Counted from the stretch's first letter, positions 16,884 through 24,753 are shown. The stretch: 64,000 nucleotides of DNA from Lutibacter sp. A80 (GCF_022429645.1 NZ_CP092480.1:2710501-2774500), one strand, 5' to 3'. The notes: a model not told the origin generated them from the sequence alone. Made by a program: numbers and translations.

Positions 16884-17288
16884 TTAATTTCTTTCCGGTC
16901 TTCTTCTTTTATTATTCTTTATTAGATAAGCTGTATACAATTTTTGTTGATCCTTTGTTAAAACAGTCTTTACATCAGTTTCAAAATCATCTTTTAAAGC
17001 TTCCATATCTTCTCTTTTTGGCATACCAGAACTCGTTTTACTTTTCACCTCTTTAAAGTGTGCTTTGTAAAGTGCTAGTATTTCTGTTTCTTGTTCTCCT
17101 GATAATAAAATCTCTTTTGATAATTCACTAACCATTGTTTTAATTTCCTTAGAATTTGGCACTTCTGGTGGACCTTGTTGATTACCTCCTTGACCATTTT
17201 CTGGACCTCTTTGTTGTGCAAAAGTTGTTGTTGTAATTACCAATGCTAAAACAACTATAGCCCAAATTTTATTCGTTTTTAATTTCAT
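16884..17288 (-). CDS. Spy-like (LTxxQ) small exported protein, second copy
   Basis: 134 residues. A signal peptide ends at TFAQ, then a short Gly/Pro/Gln/Asn-rich linker (RGPENGQGGNQQGPPEVP) and a helical domain with LLSGEQE and VLTKDQQKLYTAYLIK, aligning along its length with the paralog at 14994-15413. The linker keeps the Gly-rich character but has lost the Arg repeats. Spy/CpxP-like periplasmic chaperone or stress-sensor activity is a guess from the LTxxQ motif. It heads a two-gene operon with the first DUF1566 lipoprotein (8-bp gap) and carries its own LytTR-like operator and -7-like element. Confidence 0.75.
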   Translation of the reverse strand: MKLKTNKIWAIVVLALVITTTTFAQQRGPENGQGGNQQGPPEVPNSKEIKTMVSELSKEILLSGEQETEILALYKAHFKEVKSKTSSGMPKREDMEALKDDFETDVKTVLTKDQQKLYTAYLIKNNKRRRPERN

Positions 17289-17366
17289 AATTTAAAGTTT
17301 TTTATTTTTAATGATCTCTAATTCTTTATTCAAAGTAACGCAAGTTTTAGCGTGTGAAGAACTAAA

Positions 17367-17396
17367 ATCAATGAACTGGCATATTTTATCAATGAA
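17367..17396 (-). promoter_or_regulatory. Putative LytTR operator upstream of the second Spy-like gene
   Basis: A perfect direct repeat: ATCAATGAA at 17367 and again at 17388, 21 bp apart, with TGGC between. It lies 78 bp from the start codon. A -7-like element (plus-strand CAAAGTAA, 17331-17338; minus-strand TTACTTTG) is 28 bp away. This is the cleanest of the five sites. Confidence 0.7.
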
Positions 17397-17421
17397 TAAA
17401 ATTTTATAGTTAAAATATGAT

Positions 17422-17458
17422 TAAAAAAAGCTTGTTATTTCCATAGAAAACAACAAGC
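17422..17458 (-). terminator. Intrinsic terminator of the second DUF1566 gene
   Basis: Stem GCTTGTT (17430-17436) with AACAAGC (17452-17458), followed on the minus strand by T7. It lies about 30 bp past the stop at 17488. Confidence 0.78.
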
Positions 17459-17487
17459 CTTTAACAATATTAACCAAATAATTGTTA

Positions 17488-18780
17488 CTAATTTATATCT
17501 CTAACCAAACGTACATAATTCAATATTCTAATGGCATCTCCTTGTGGGCCATGTCCATCTGAAAATTCACTTGGATCACCATCTTTTGGATCGCTTCGTT
17601 GAGCTCCTGCTCCATGAACATCAGTCCAAATATCGGTTCCCATATTACCCATACAACGACCAAATGCTAAATAAACTCCCCATCCACCTTCCATGTCATC
17701 AGACTCAGCTTCGTGGGTTGTACTACTCCAATACCAAGGATAATCATCTTCACCAGCTTCATTCTCAATTACTGTGCAATTAAACACATCATCAATAGTT
17801 GCGGAATTCGTTGTTGCTGGAGATTTTGTATAATCTACAATTCCTTGTAATTCTTTTGCGTCAGGTAAACGCCAATCACTATAACCGCCAAATTCAAAGT
17901 TCTCTGCGTAACTTAAGGCATCTTTCCAAATCATACTTGTAGCACTATCATCTTGCATCCACATTAAACCTGTTGCATTATCAGATATGGTACCATCGCC
18001 ATTGTCGGTATATTCATTAATTCCATAAGTTTCACGACCACGAACCAATAAATAATTAAACATTTTGTCTCCATTCATTTCGGTTCCGTATCCTTTAATA
18101 CGTCCATCAGCTAGATTAACTCCAAAAACAGTTTCATCAACTTCATCACTTACATAAATAGCTGTAGTTGCACATTGTACATCAATTAAACGTTCCATGG
18201 CTTTAGTATCACCATAATCAAATTCAAAGTAATCTGTATTTATAAAAGGAATTAAACCTGTTGTATCATCCCCTTGAACAGAACTTATATCACGACCATT
18301 AAACATCATAAGGGAATACATTTCTTTAATTGTAGGCACACGCCAATCGGTATAACCTCCAGTAGAAGCAGTATTTACAACCTCAAGAATATCGTTATAT
18401 GATAATTTATCATCGGCATTAATACTACCGTCTCCATTGTGATCGAAAGATTGTTCCCACATTAAGCCTGTAACCATATCGGTTACTGTACCATCTCCAT
18501 TATCTTCGTAGCTTGGTGTTGTTCCAGGGTAATTTGCATTTTGCCCATAAAAGTCATCACCTACAAATTGTGTAGTGGTTTCAGTTGTATTATTAAAAAA
18601 TTTTGATTGATTAGTACCAACAATAGGAAATCCTGAAATATCAGGTAAATTTTCTGAAGTTTCTTCTGTCCCGTCGGTTGTATAAGTTATTGCATCGTCA
18701 TCTTCACAAGCTATTATTGTAAAAGCCATGCATACACTAAAACATAGTAAGCTTAATTTTTCAAGTGTCATTGTTTTCAT
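17488..18780 (-). CDS. DUF1566 (Lcl-type) surface lipoprotein, copy 2
   Basis: 430 residues, paralog of the protein at 15616-16875. A lipoprotein signal peptide ends at Cys25, followed by EDDDA, a strongly acidic surface-export-type signal. Two DUF1566 domains follow, each with GLMW, a GGYxDWR(V/L)P core and a WSSTT-type strand; the first also has an acidic, Ca-binding-like loop (FDHNGDGSINADDKLS, EF-hand-like spacing). Function is unknown. It is a single-gene unit with its own LytTR-like operator and terminator, placed between the redox module and the Spy-like/DUF1566 operon. Two diverged copies in one regulon suggest two forms of one surface component. Confidence 0.85.
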   Translation of the reverse strand: MKTMTLEKLSLLCFSVCMAFTIIACEDDDAITYTTDGTEETSENLPDISGFPIVGTNQSKFFNNTTETTTQFVGDDFYGQNANYPGTTPSYEDNGDGTVTDMVTGLMWEQSFDHNGDGSINADDKLSYNDILEVVNTASTGGYTDWRVPTIKEMYSLMMFNGRDISSVQGDDTTGLIPFINTDYFEFDYGDTKAMERLIDVQCATTAIYVSDEVDETVFGVNLADGRIKGYGTEMNGDKMFNYLLVRGRETYGINEYTDNGDGTISDNATGLMWMQDDSATSMIWKDALSYAENFEFGGYSDWRLPDAKELQGIVDYTKSPATTNSATIDDVFNCTVIENEAGEDDYPWYWSSTTHEAESDDMEGGWGVYLAFGRCMGNMGTDIWTDVHGAGAQRSDPKDGDPSEFSDGHGPQGDAIRILNYVRLVRDIN

Positions 18781-18856
18781 ATTTATTAAATTTAGGGTGA
18801 CTTATTTTTTTATTATGAAGCAAAGAAAGAGTGGATAGTCTTAAATAAAAATTTGA

Positions 18857-18886
18857 ATCAACGTATTGGAGGTTTTTGTCTACCAA
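18857..18886 (-). promoter_or_regulatory. Putative LytTR operator upstream of the second DUF1566 gene
   Basis: Plus-strand half-sites ATCAACGTA (18857) and GTCTACCAA (18878), 21 bp apart. It lies 76 bp from the start codon. A -7-like element (plus-strand CAAAGAAA, 18821-18828) is 28 bp away. The half-sites are the most diverged of the five. Confidence 0.6.
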
Positions 18887-18943
18887 AGGTGTTTATTTAA
18901 TAATGGATATTTTTAATCATCAAATTAGTAAGGAAAACTTCTA

Positions 18944-18987
18944 ATAAAAAAAGAAAGAATCGACTAATAATGTTGTCGATTCTTTCT
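18944..18987 (-). terminator. Intrinsic terminator of the redox operon
   Basis: Perfect 13-bp stem, AGAAAGAATCGAC (18952-18964) with GTCGATTCTTTCT (18975-18987), followed on the minus strand by T6. It lies 39 bp past the flavoprotein stop. Confidence 0.88.
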
Positions 18988-19026
18988 AAGAAAATGAAAA
19001 AAGGGCTATTCTTAATTTTTTTAAAC

Positions 19027-20796
19027 TTATACTGGCCAAGTATTAAAAGGTTGCTTTTCAAACTGCATAGTGCCATCTTCACCCTTAAATATATTTAGCC
19101 AAACTTGCCAGTTTTTAGTATCCATTTCTGGGTAATCTAATCGGTAATGACTACATCTACTTTCTGTTCGCATAATAGATGCTTTCAGTTTCATTTCAGC
19201 ACTAATAATCATATTTTTTGTTTCATGTGCTAAACGTAACTCGTGCATATTGGAAGCCCTTAACATGGGTATATGATGATCTCTTAATTCTTCTACATAA
19301 GCTAAAGCAGCTTTTAATAAATTCTCTTTTTTTATGTAAATAATAAAATTAGGAATCATAATACCTTGTAAAGTTTGTGTTACCCAAGCAGGACTATAAC
19401 CTGCTTCAAGTTTTAAAGGTGTTAATATTCCTTCTTCAATTTCTTTTAATTTTGAAGCTGATATATTAACAGATTTTATGTTTTTAGAGTATTTAGCGGC
19501 CGCTTCACCTGCAACACCTCCTTGTACAGCCGAACCAGCTAAGGATGATCCAATTTGAGTATAAATTGCACCAGCCATATAGGAGCCTAATGCATCTCCA
19601 GCAGCATATAGTCCTGGGATAGTAGATTCACATTGATCGTTTATTGGTACTAATCCTTCAGATTTATGTATTGCCATTCCTGCAGAAGAGCCACCAACTA
19701 TACTTCCTCCCATTCCTGGAGGTGCTCCTTCTCCTTTACCTCCTTTTGGTGGGCCTCCTTTTCCACGTTTTGGTGGTCTTCCACCTTCTTTTCTTCCTGG
19801 TGGAGTATCATTTTGACGCGTAAATTCTTCTGGTGTATAAGGGCCTCCACTAACATCGGTTTGTTCTCCTGATCCTGGAGGTCCCATTTTTAAAGGACTT
19901 CCATTTTTATAAGCTACATAATTCATATCTACACCTAAATCGTGACGAATTTCTACACCTGTTGTACTTGGTTTTTGTTCAAACATATCTCCCCAACCAT
20001 CGTAACAAGCTGCTGCATTTTCTGATTTTCCTGGATGACCATCATTCCATTCTTTACCTGTAACTTTTGCCCCAATATTATAGGCCATTATTGTGCCGTC
20101 GTGGGTAAGGTCGCAAATTGGAAAACCGTTTGGTTTAAAACCTCCAGCGCCAGTACATAAAATAACACTTTTTGCTTCATAAAACACTATTTTTTGTGTG
20201 TCTATACTAAAACCTGCAGCACCAACAACCTTAGCGTTTTCTTTTATTAAATGTGTAATAGTAATACGTTCTTGTACTGGTATATTTCTTTCTTCAATAG
20301 GTTTGCTAAAGCTTTTATTATACAATGATGAATCAAAAAATCCCCACTCTTTTAATTCATTTACGCGAGTCAAAGAATGCTGAGCCATTTGCTTGGTGTA
20401 AGCATTATTATTTGTTCCTAAAGCTGAACGAGAAACTTTTGCAACAAATTCATCTAAACTTAGGTTTTCTTTTTCTGGATCAAAGGCAAAAATACCTTTA
20501 GCAAAAGGAGTTTGACCAGAGGCACCTAATCTTCCTTTAGAAACCATTATTACTTTTGCACCAGCATCATGTGCTTTTACTGCTGCAAATAAACCTGCCA
20601 TTCCACTTCCTATTACCAATACATCGGTTTTAATTTTATCTGTATTTAAAGAATCAACATCAATTTCAGGATTATTTAAAGCCCAGTCTACTGGCATTCC
20701 TATTGCCGACATTGCAGCTAAACTTGCAGCAGCTCCACCCGCTAAGCTTATAAATTTTCGTCTAGACATTTCCTGTTTTTTGTTTGGCTTTTTCAT
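19027..20796 (-). CDS. Tat-exported FAD-dependent oxidoreductase (fumarate reductase flavoprotein-like)
   Basis: 589 residues. A twin-arginine signal (SRRKFISLAGGAAASLAAMS, 11-30) sends it, folded with FAD, across the inner membrane. The FAD_binding_2 fold shows the dinucleotide motif GSGMAG (63-68), LTHDG (230-234) and GLYAAGDALGS (395-405). The C-terminal ESRCSHYRLDYP (545-556) is characteristic of succinate dehydrogenase/fumarate reductase/AprA flavoproteins. An unusual insert (about 304-365) is rich in Gly, Pro and Lys (PPKRGKGGPPKGGKGEGAPP). The start overlaps the stop of the membrane gene by 4 bp, so it is the last gene of a three-gene operon with a bis-heme membrane protein and an 8Fe ferredoxin. 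It is probably a periplasmic reductase or dehydrogenase; the substrate is unknown. Confidence 0.87.
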   Translation of the reverse strand: MKKPNKKQEMSRRKFISLAGGAAASLAAMSAIGMPVDWALNNPEIDVDSLNTDKIKTDVLVIGSGMAGLFAAVKAHDAGAKVIMVSKGRLGASGQTPFAKGIFAFDPEKENLSLDEFVAKVSRSALGTNNNAYTKQMAQHSLTRVNELKEWGFFDSSLYNKSFSKPIEERNIPVQERITITHLIKENAKVVGAAGFSIDTQKIVFYEAKSVILCTGAGGFKPNGFPICDLTHDGTIMAYNIGAKVTGKEWNDGHPGKSENAAACYDGWGDMFEQKPSTTGVEIRHDLGVDMNYVAYKNGSPLKMGPPGSGEQTDVSGGPYTPEEFTRQNDTPPGRKEGGRPPKRGKGGPPKGGKGEGAPPGMGGSIVGGSSAGMAIHKSEGLVPINDQCESTIPGLYAAGDALGSYMAGAIYTQIGSSLAGSAVQGGVAGEAAAKYSKNIKSVNISASKLKEIEEGILTPLKLEAGYSPAWVTQTLQGIMIPNFIIYIKKENLLKAALAYVEELRDHHIPMLRASNMHELRLAHETKNMIISAEMKLKASIMRTESRCSHYRLDYPEMDTKNWQVWLNIFKGEDGTMQFEKQPFNTWPV

Positions 20797-21434
20797 TTTT
20801 TTGAAGTTTTAAATAAATAAGTTTTTAGCAAATAGTATGTTCCGCTTACCACCATTAATACATAATAAATTGCGAATGAAGTATTGCTATGGCGTCCCAT
20901 ATTTACTACATGCCAAGTAGCAGTTATTACAAATAACAAGGTTAAATAGCCATGTAAATTTCTCCATGTTCTATATTTTAAATACAATTTAAATCTGAAA
21001 AATGAAGTAACTAAAATTATAAGCATGGAAGAGTAGGCGATTAAACCAAGTATAATTCCTAAACTACTAAAGGTTGTAATTAATTTTAAAAAAGCATCTG
21101 TAGGTGTAACTCCATTGTCGAAAAACTTTGGAACAATAATAAAAAACGGATGTAATAATAAAATTGAAATAAATAAATAACCAATAAATTTATGAATTTT
21201 TAAAACATTAACCATTCTAATACTTTTAACTAAATCTTTATTGATTCTTGTTAAAAAAAACTGAGATAAAAGCAAGGTAAACCCTAAAATGGTTATTAGT
21301 GAAAGTGCTTCCATAAGGTAACCTCTCTTTGGAAAATTACCTAAATTGTATAAAATAATTGGTGTAATAATAAAAGCAACAACCAATAGTATTATTTTTT
21401 TTATATAATTTTTATTTTTCATAACTAACCCCAT
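20793..21434 (-). CDS. Ferric-reductase-like bis-heme membrane protein
   Basis: 213 residues with about six membrane segments. Four His sit in two pairs: His81 and His95 in one helix and His161 and His175 in another, each pair 14 residues apart. This is the spacing that coordinates two stacked b hemes in the ferric reductase/NOX transmembrane domain, and the RNLHGYL and TWHV segments fit that family. There is no FAD/NADPH domain attached, so it likely passes electrons across the membrane between the ferredoxin and the exported flavoprotein encoded beside it. The start used gives a 10-bp overlap with the ferredoxin gene; the in-frame ATG at 21422 would remove it and leaves MKNKNYIKK before the first helix. 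Both are possible. Confidence 0.85.
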   Translation of the reverse strand: MGLVMKNKNYIKKIILLVVAFIITPIILYNLGNFPKRGYLMEALSLITILGFTLLLSQFFLTRINKDLVKSIRMVNVLKIHKFIGYLFISILLLHPFFIIVPKFFDNGVTPTDAFLKLITTFSSLGIILGLIAYSSMLIILVTSFFRFKLYLKYRTWRNLHGYLTLLFVITATWHVVNMGRHSNTSFAIYYVLMVVSGTYYLLKTYLFKTSKK

Positions 21435-21640
21435 GATACAATTACTGGTATAGATTTATCTGGTGTGATTGTAATAGCGTCAACAGGACAATACATACGA
21501 CAGAGGTGACATATTTGACAATCTTCCGGATATAAAATTTCGGCTTTTTTTGAATCAGGATTTAACCTAATTACATCTGTAGGACAGCTTTTAATGCATT
21601 CCTCGCAACCAATACATCCATTAATACTTTTAATTGGCAT
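21425..21640 (-). CDS. 2x[4Fe-4S] ferredoxin
   Basis: 71 residues with two complete CxxCxxCxxxCP motifs: Cys9, 12, 15, 19 and Cys41, 44, 47, 51. It resembles the AprB/dicluster ferredoxin type in its first part. There is no signal peptide, so it is cytoplasmic. It heads the operon ferredoxin, bis-heme membrane protein, Tat flavoprotein, and its promoter carries three 21-bp-spaced LytTR-like half-sites. It probably feeds electrons from a cytoplasmic donor to the hemes; the direction of flow is inference. It is not a general housekeeping ferredoxin, judging by context. Confidence 0.9.
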   Translation of the reverse strand: MPIKSINGCIGCEECIKSCPTDVIRLNPDSKKAEILYPEDCQICHLCRMYCPVDAITITPDKSIPVIVSWG

Positions 21641-21712
21641 AATTCTTTTTTTATAAAATTAAACTCTAATTTAAAGACAAGGTAAAAATTATTGTATTCT
21701 ACGTAAATAAGA

Positions 21713-21763
21713 ATCAATTAGTCCTAGATATTTATCAATGAATTGGTTATATCATTCAATGAA
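21713..21763 (-). promoter_or_regulatory. Putative triple LytTR operator upstream of the ferredoxin operon
   Basis: Three plus-strand half-sites in register at exactly 21-bp steps: ATCAATTAG (21713), ATCAATGAA (21734) and TTCAATGAA (21755). It lies 72 bp from the ferredoxin start codon. A degenerate -7 (plus-strand CAAGGTAA, 21678-21685) is 27 bp away. The extra repeat may allow stronger or cooperative binding. Confidence 0.65.
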
Positions 21764-21806
21764 TTATTTAAAAAATTCAGAATATAAATAGCTAAATATT
21801 ATAGCA

Positions 21807-21837
21807 TAAAAAAAGACGCTAATTAAAGCGTCTTTTT
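21807..21837 (-). terminator. Intrinsic terminator of the endonuclease I gene
   Basis: Stem AAAAAGACGCT (21810-21820) with AGCGTCTTTTT (21827-21837), loop of 6. It lies 21 bp past the stop at 21859. The A/T flanks make it look bidirectional. Confidence 0.87.
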
Positions 21838-21858
21838 AAAAATCTATTTTTAAAACGA

Positions 21859-24753
21859 TTATTCTTTTATAATTTTAAGTAAAACAGGACTATCTAAATA
21901 TACTTTGGCAAAGTATAAACCAACAGTATTGTTGGATAGGTTTAATTGAACTTTACCATTTACTACCTCGTAATTTTTTGTAGATATTAGTTGAGATTGT
22001 GTATTATAAATTTCAATTTTCATAGTGCTTTGTGAAACAGGAACAGCAATTTCAAAGGTACCTTTTGTTGGATTAGGATATGCTGTTATACTTTCAACTA
22101 AATTCATGTTTTTAGAAAACACACCTTCACAGGTTACACTACTTTTAATCTGAATACTATCTCCATATTTAGCATTTATAGTAAATGAGGAGTCTAATGT
22201 TTGTAAAATTAAAGTGTCATTTACAAATACATTAAAAGGAGCTGTTCCTTCTGAAATATTTATTGAAACTTTACCAGAACTAACGCTTGCTTTACCAGAT
22301 ATTATTGTTCCTTCTTCTATAACAACATCAAAACATTGTTCATAATCTTCACCTGCTACTTCAATACAAATTGTATAATTTCCAGGCTCTAAATCTTTAT
22401 TTTGTAAAGTAGCGGCAGTACCATTTAATGTAACGTTATATGTATAATCTTCTTGGGCAGTTATTAAAATTTGACCGTTGTTTTTATCAGGGCACGTTTC
22501 ACTAATAGTTTGAATGCTAAAGTTATTTGCTGGCAATGTAAAACAACCAGAAGTATTAACACTTGAACCAGGTGTTGAATTTTCACATAAATCAATATTA
22601 TTCATAACACCATCTCCGTCATCGTCTAATTGACTGTCTGAACAACCGTTTTCATCAACAGTTTCTCCAGCAGGAGTATCTGGACAGGTATCTATATTGT
22701 TCATAACACCATCATTATCATCATCTAATTGACTGTCTGAACAGCCATTTTCATCAACAGTTTCACCTTCAGGAGTATTTGGACAAGTATCTACATTATT
22801 TACAACACCATCTCCGTCATCATCTAATTGACTGTCTGAACAACCGTTTTCATCAACAGTTTCTCCAGCAGGAGTATCTGGACAGGTATCTATATTGTTC
22901 ATAACACCGTCAATATCATCATCTAATTGACTGTCTGAACATCCATTTTCATCAACAGATTCACCTTCAGGAGTATTTGGACAAATATCAATACTATTTT
23001 CTACACCATCTTCATCATCATCTAATTGGCCATTTGAGCAACCATTTTCATCAACAGGTTCACCAGCAGGCGTATTTGGACATAAATCATCTTCATTTAA
23101 AACACCATCTTCATCAATATCATCACTAATTTCAGCAGTAATTTCAAAACTATCAACAGTCCATCTTGTTGGACTTCCATTAGAATAGTATTTAAATGCT
23201 ATATAAACAGTTCCAGTAATTGAACTAATATCTACATTTGAAAACGAATAAACCTCTTCTGTTGAACCTCCATTTGAATGTGTAGGAATGTTAATATTAG
23301 GCATTGCAGTCCATGTAAAATCACTAGGATTACTTGATCCATCGTAATTTGAAGAATAAACCAATTCTAAAGTTGAACTTCCATAAGCGGCATCGGTGTA
23401 AAAACTTAATTTTTCAGCTGTACTTTCGTCAAAATTTATTGGAGAAGTTGTAATTAACCAATCTTTGCTCGTTACATCTTCGTTAAATCCATTCATACCA
23501 TAAGATCCAGAATTATTTTCTCCAAAAACAGTACTGCATTCCCAATTTTTGTTACTTTCTTCATTATATGCAACAAATTGAACATTTGCACAATTTTCAA
23601 AATCTTCATTTATTAAATAATATGGCCCTTCTAAAGTTGTAAAACTAACTTCTCCTTCACCGGATAAATTAGATGCTACATCTCTAGCTTTTATAGTTAC
23701 TGTATAATTAGTTGAAGCATTTAATCCTGAAATTATTGTTGAATTTGTAGTTGAATTTTCAGATTGTAAGTACTCTCCATTTAAATAAATTAAATAATCA
23801 TATATCGCAACATTATCTGTTGAAGCATCCCAAGTAATTACAGTGCTTTCGTTGGTAGTATTAGATGTTATTAAATTTGAAGGTGAAGTTGGAGCTTCGT
23901 TATCAGAAGTATTATCAGACCACCATTTGTCTTCAGCTTGCAAACCTCCCCAAATTAAGGTTGCTAAATATGGATTGTCTATAAATGGATTTCTATTACC
24001 TTGTATGCCGGCTAAAACCTCGTTTCTATTAGCTTCAAAATCAGATACAGGATCTTCTACATTCCATTTTAAAAATAAGTCAACCATATTTTCATCAACC
24101 GTTAATGTAGTTCCAAAACCAACATTAATAGGTAAACAATTTGTTTGAGAAATTTGATTTCCAGCGCCATGGTATCTGGTGTACATATACATTACAATTC
24201 TAGCAATATCTCCTTTCCACTCATCTCCAGGATACCAACCTCCATTACTAGAAACTGTACCAGAATTACCAGATCCATCTGTAAATTTTCTATTACTCCT
24301 ATCTGAATTTCTTTCTGAATCTGCAGGTCGTAAATTGTGTACATCAGTTCCAGGACCAGGTTCATCAGTTCCTAAACCTGGGTTTGCTAAAGATTTTGCA
24401 AATACGTGTTCTCTGTTCCATCTTTCAGGGTCACCACCTCCAGTATCTTTTAAATCTTTATCTCTAGATCTATCTGTATTAGGAATTCCATCGGTATCGT
24501 TATATCCATAAATTAACAATACATTATCTGCATTATCTGGATCTTCATCAGCACGTCTACAAGCCTCCCAAACATCTATAGAAGGTCCTGTATATGGAAT
24601 AGCTGAATGTGTACTTTCTAATTTTTCAGAAAGCTCTAAAAATAGTTCGTTACCAGTTTTTTCTAAATCTAAATCAAGATAATAACTTTGAATTTGCCCA
24701 TAAAAAGGGATAATTGTTATAAATAGCAGTATTGAGAGTGTAGTTTTTTTCAA
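21859..24753 (-). CDS. Endonuclease I family exoprotein with TSP3 repeats and T9SS sorting domain
   Basis: 964 residues. Signal peptide (1-19, ending FYG). Endonuclease I domain (about 35-275) with the catalytic His116 in RWNREHVFAKS and the DVHNLRPADSERN segment (137-149); enzymes of this family cut DNA without strong sequence preference. Next come a fibronectin type III domain (about 286-375), a choice-of-anchor J-type beta-sandwich (about 376-540), five to six Asp-rich thrombospondin type 3 repeats of 33 residues (about 545-735), an SprB-like or Ig-like module and a C-terminal T9SS type A sorting domain (AYPNPTKG, ending LLKIIKE). It is secreted by the type IX system and possibly kept at the surface. 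About the last 230 residues closely match the C-terminus of the metalloprotease encoded upstream. A role in extracellular DNA degradation is likely. Confidence 0.93.
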   Translation of the reverse strand: MKKTTLSILLFITIIPFYGQIQSYYLDLDLEKTGNELFLELSEKLESTHSAIPYTGPSIDVWEACRRADEDPDNADNVLLIYGYNDTDGIPNTDRSRDKDLKDTGGGDPERWNREHVFAKSLANPGLGTDEPGPGTDVHNLRPADSERNSDRSNRKFTDGSGNSGTVSSNGGWYPGDEWKGDIARIVMYMYTRYHGAGNQISQTNCLPINVGFGTTLTVDENMVDLFLKWNVEDPVSDFEANRNEVLAGIQGNRNPFIDNPYLATLIWGGLQAEDKWWSDNTSDNEAPTSPSNLITSNTTNESTVITWDASTDNVAIYDYLIYLNGEYLQSENSTTNSTIISGLNASTNYTVTIKARDVASNLSGEGEVSFTTLEGPYYLINEDFENCANVQFVAYNEESNKNWECSTVFGENNSGSYGMNGFNEDVTSKDWLITTSPINFDESTAEKLSFYTDAAYGSSTLELVYSSNYDGSSNPSDFTWTAMPNINIPTHSNGGSTEEVYSFSNVDISSITGTVYIAFKYYSNGSPTRWTVDSFEITAEISDDIDEDGVLNEDDLCPNTPAGEPVDENGCSNGQLDDDEDGVENSIDICPNTPEGESVDENGCSDSQLDDDIDGVMNNIDTCPDTPAGETVDENGCSDSQLDDDGDGVVNNVDTCPNTPEGETVDENGCSDSQLDDDNDGVMNNIDTCPDTPAGETVDENGCSDSQLDDDGDGVMNNIDLCENSTPGSSVNTSGCFTLPANNFSIQTISETCPDKNNGQILITAQEDYTYNVTLNGTAATLQNKDLEPGNYTICIEVAGEDYEQCFDVVIEEGTIISGKASVSSGKVSINISEGTAPFNVFVNDTLILQTLDSSFTINAKYGDSIQIKSSVTCEGVFSKNMNLVESITAYPNPTKGTFEIAVPVSQSTMKIEIYNTQSQLISTKNYEVVNGKVQLNLSNNTVGLYFAKVYLDSPVLLKIIKE
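22550..23125 (-). repeat. Tandem 99-bp repeats encoding thrombospondin type 3 modules
   Basis: Six in-frame copies (the last degenerate) of a 33-codon unit with the core DDDxDGVxNNxDTCPxTP. Copies three and five are almost identical in DNA, so a 198-bp higher-order unit has been duplicated. TSP3 modules bind calcium and form a stiff spacer. Confidence 0.9.

Noticed and set aside
18897-19082. Short minus-strand frame overlapping the flavoprotein 3' end
   Set aside because: It overlaps the terminator and the flavoprotein gene, and its start has no promoter.
22550-23125. Regular DNA repeats that could be taken for a CRISPR array
   Set aside because: The unit is 99 bp, in frame, and encodes Asp-rich TSP3 modules; there are no unique spacers and no cas genes.
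24179-24511. 110-codon open frame antisense to the endonuclease I gene
   Set aside because: A shadow of the biased coding sequence; its composition (Ser/Pro/Leu) reflects the opposite strand.
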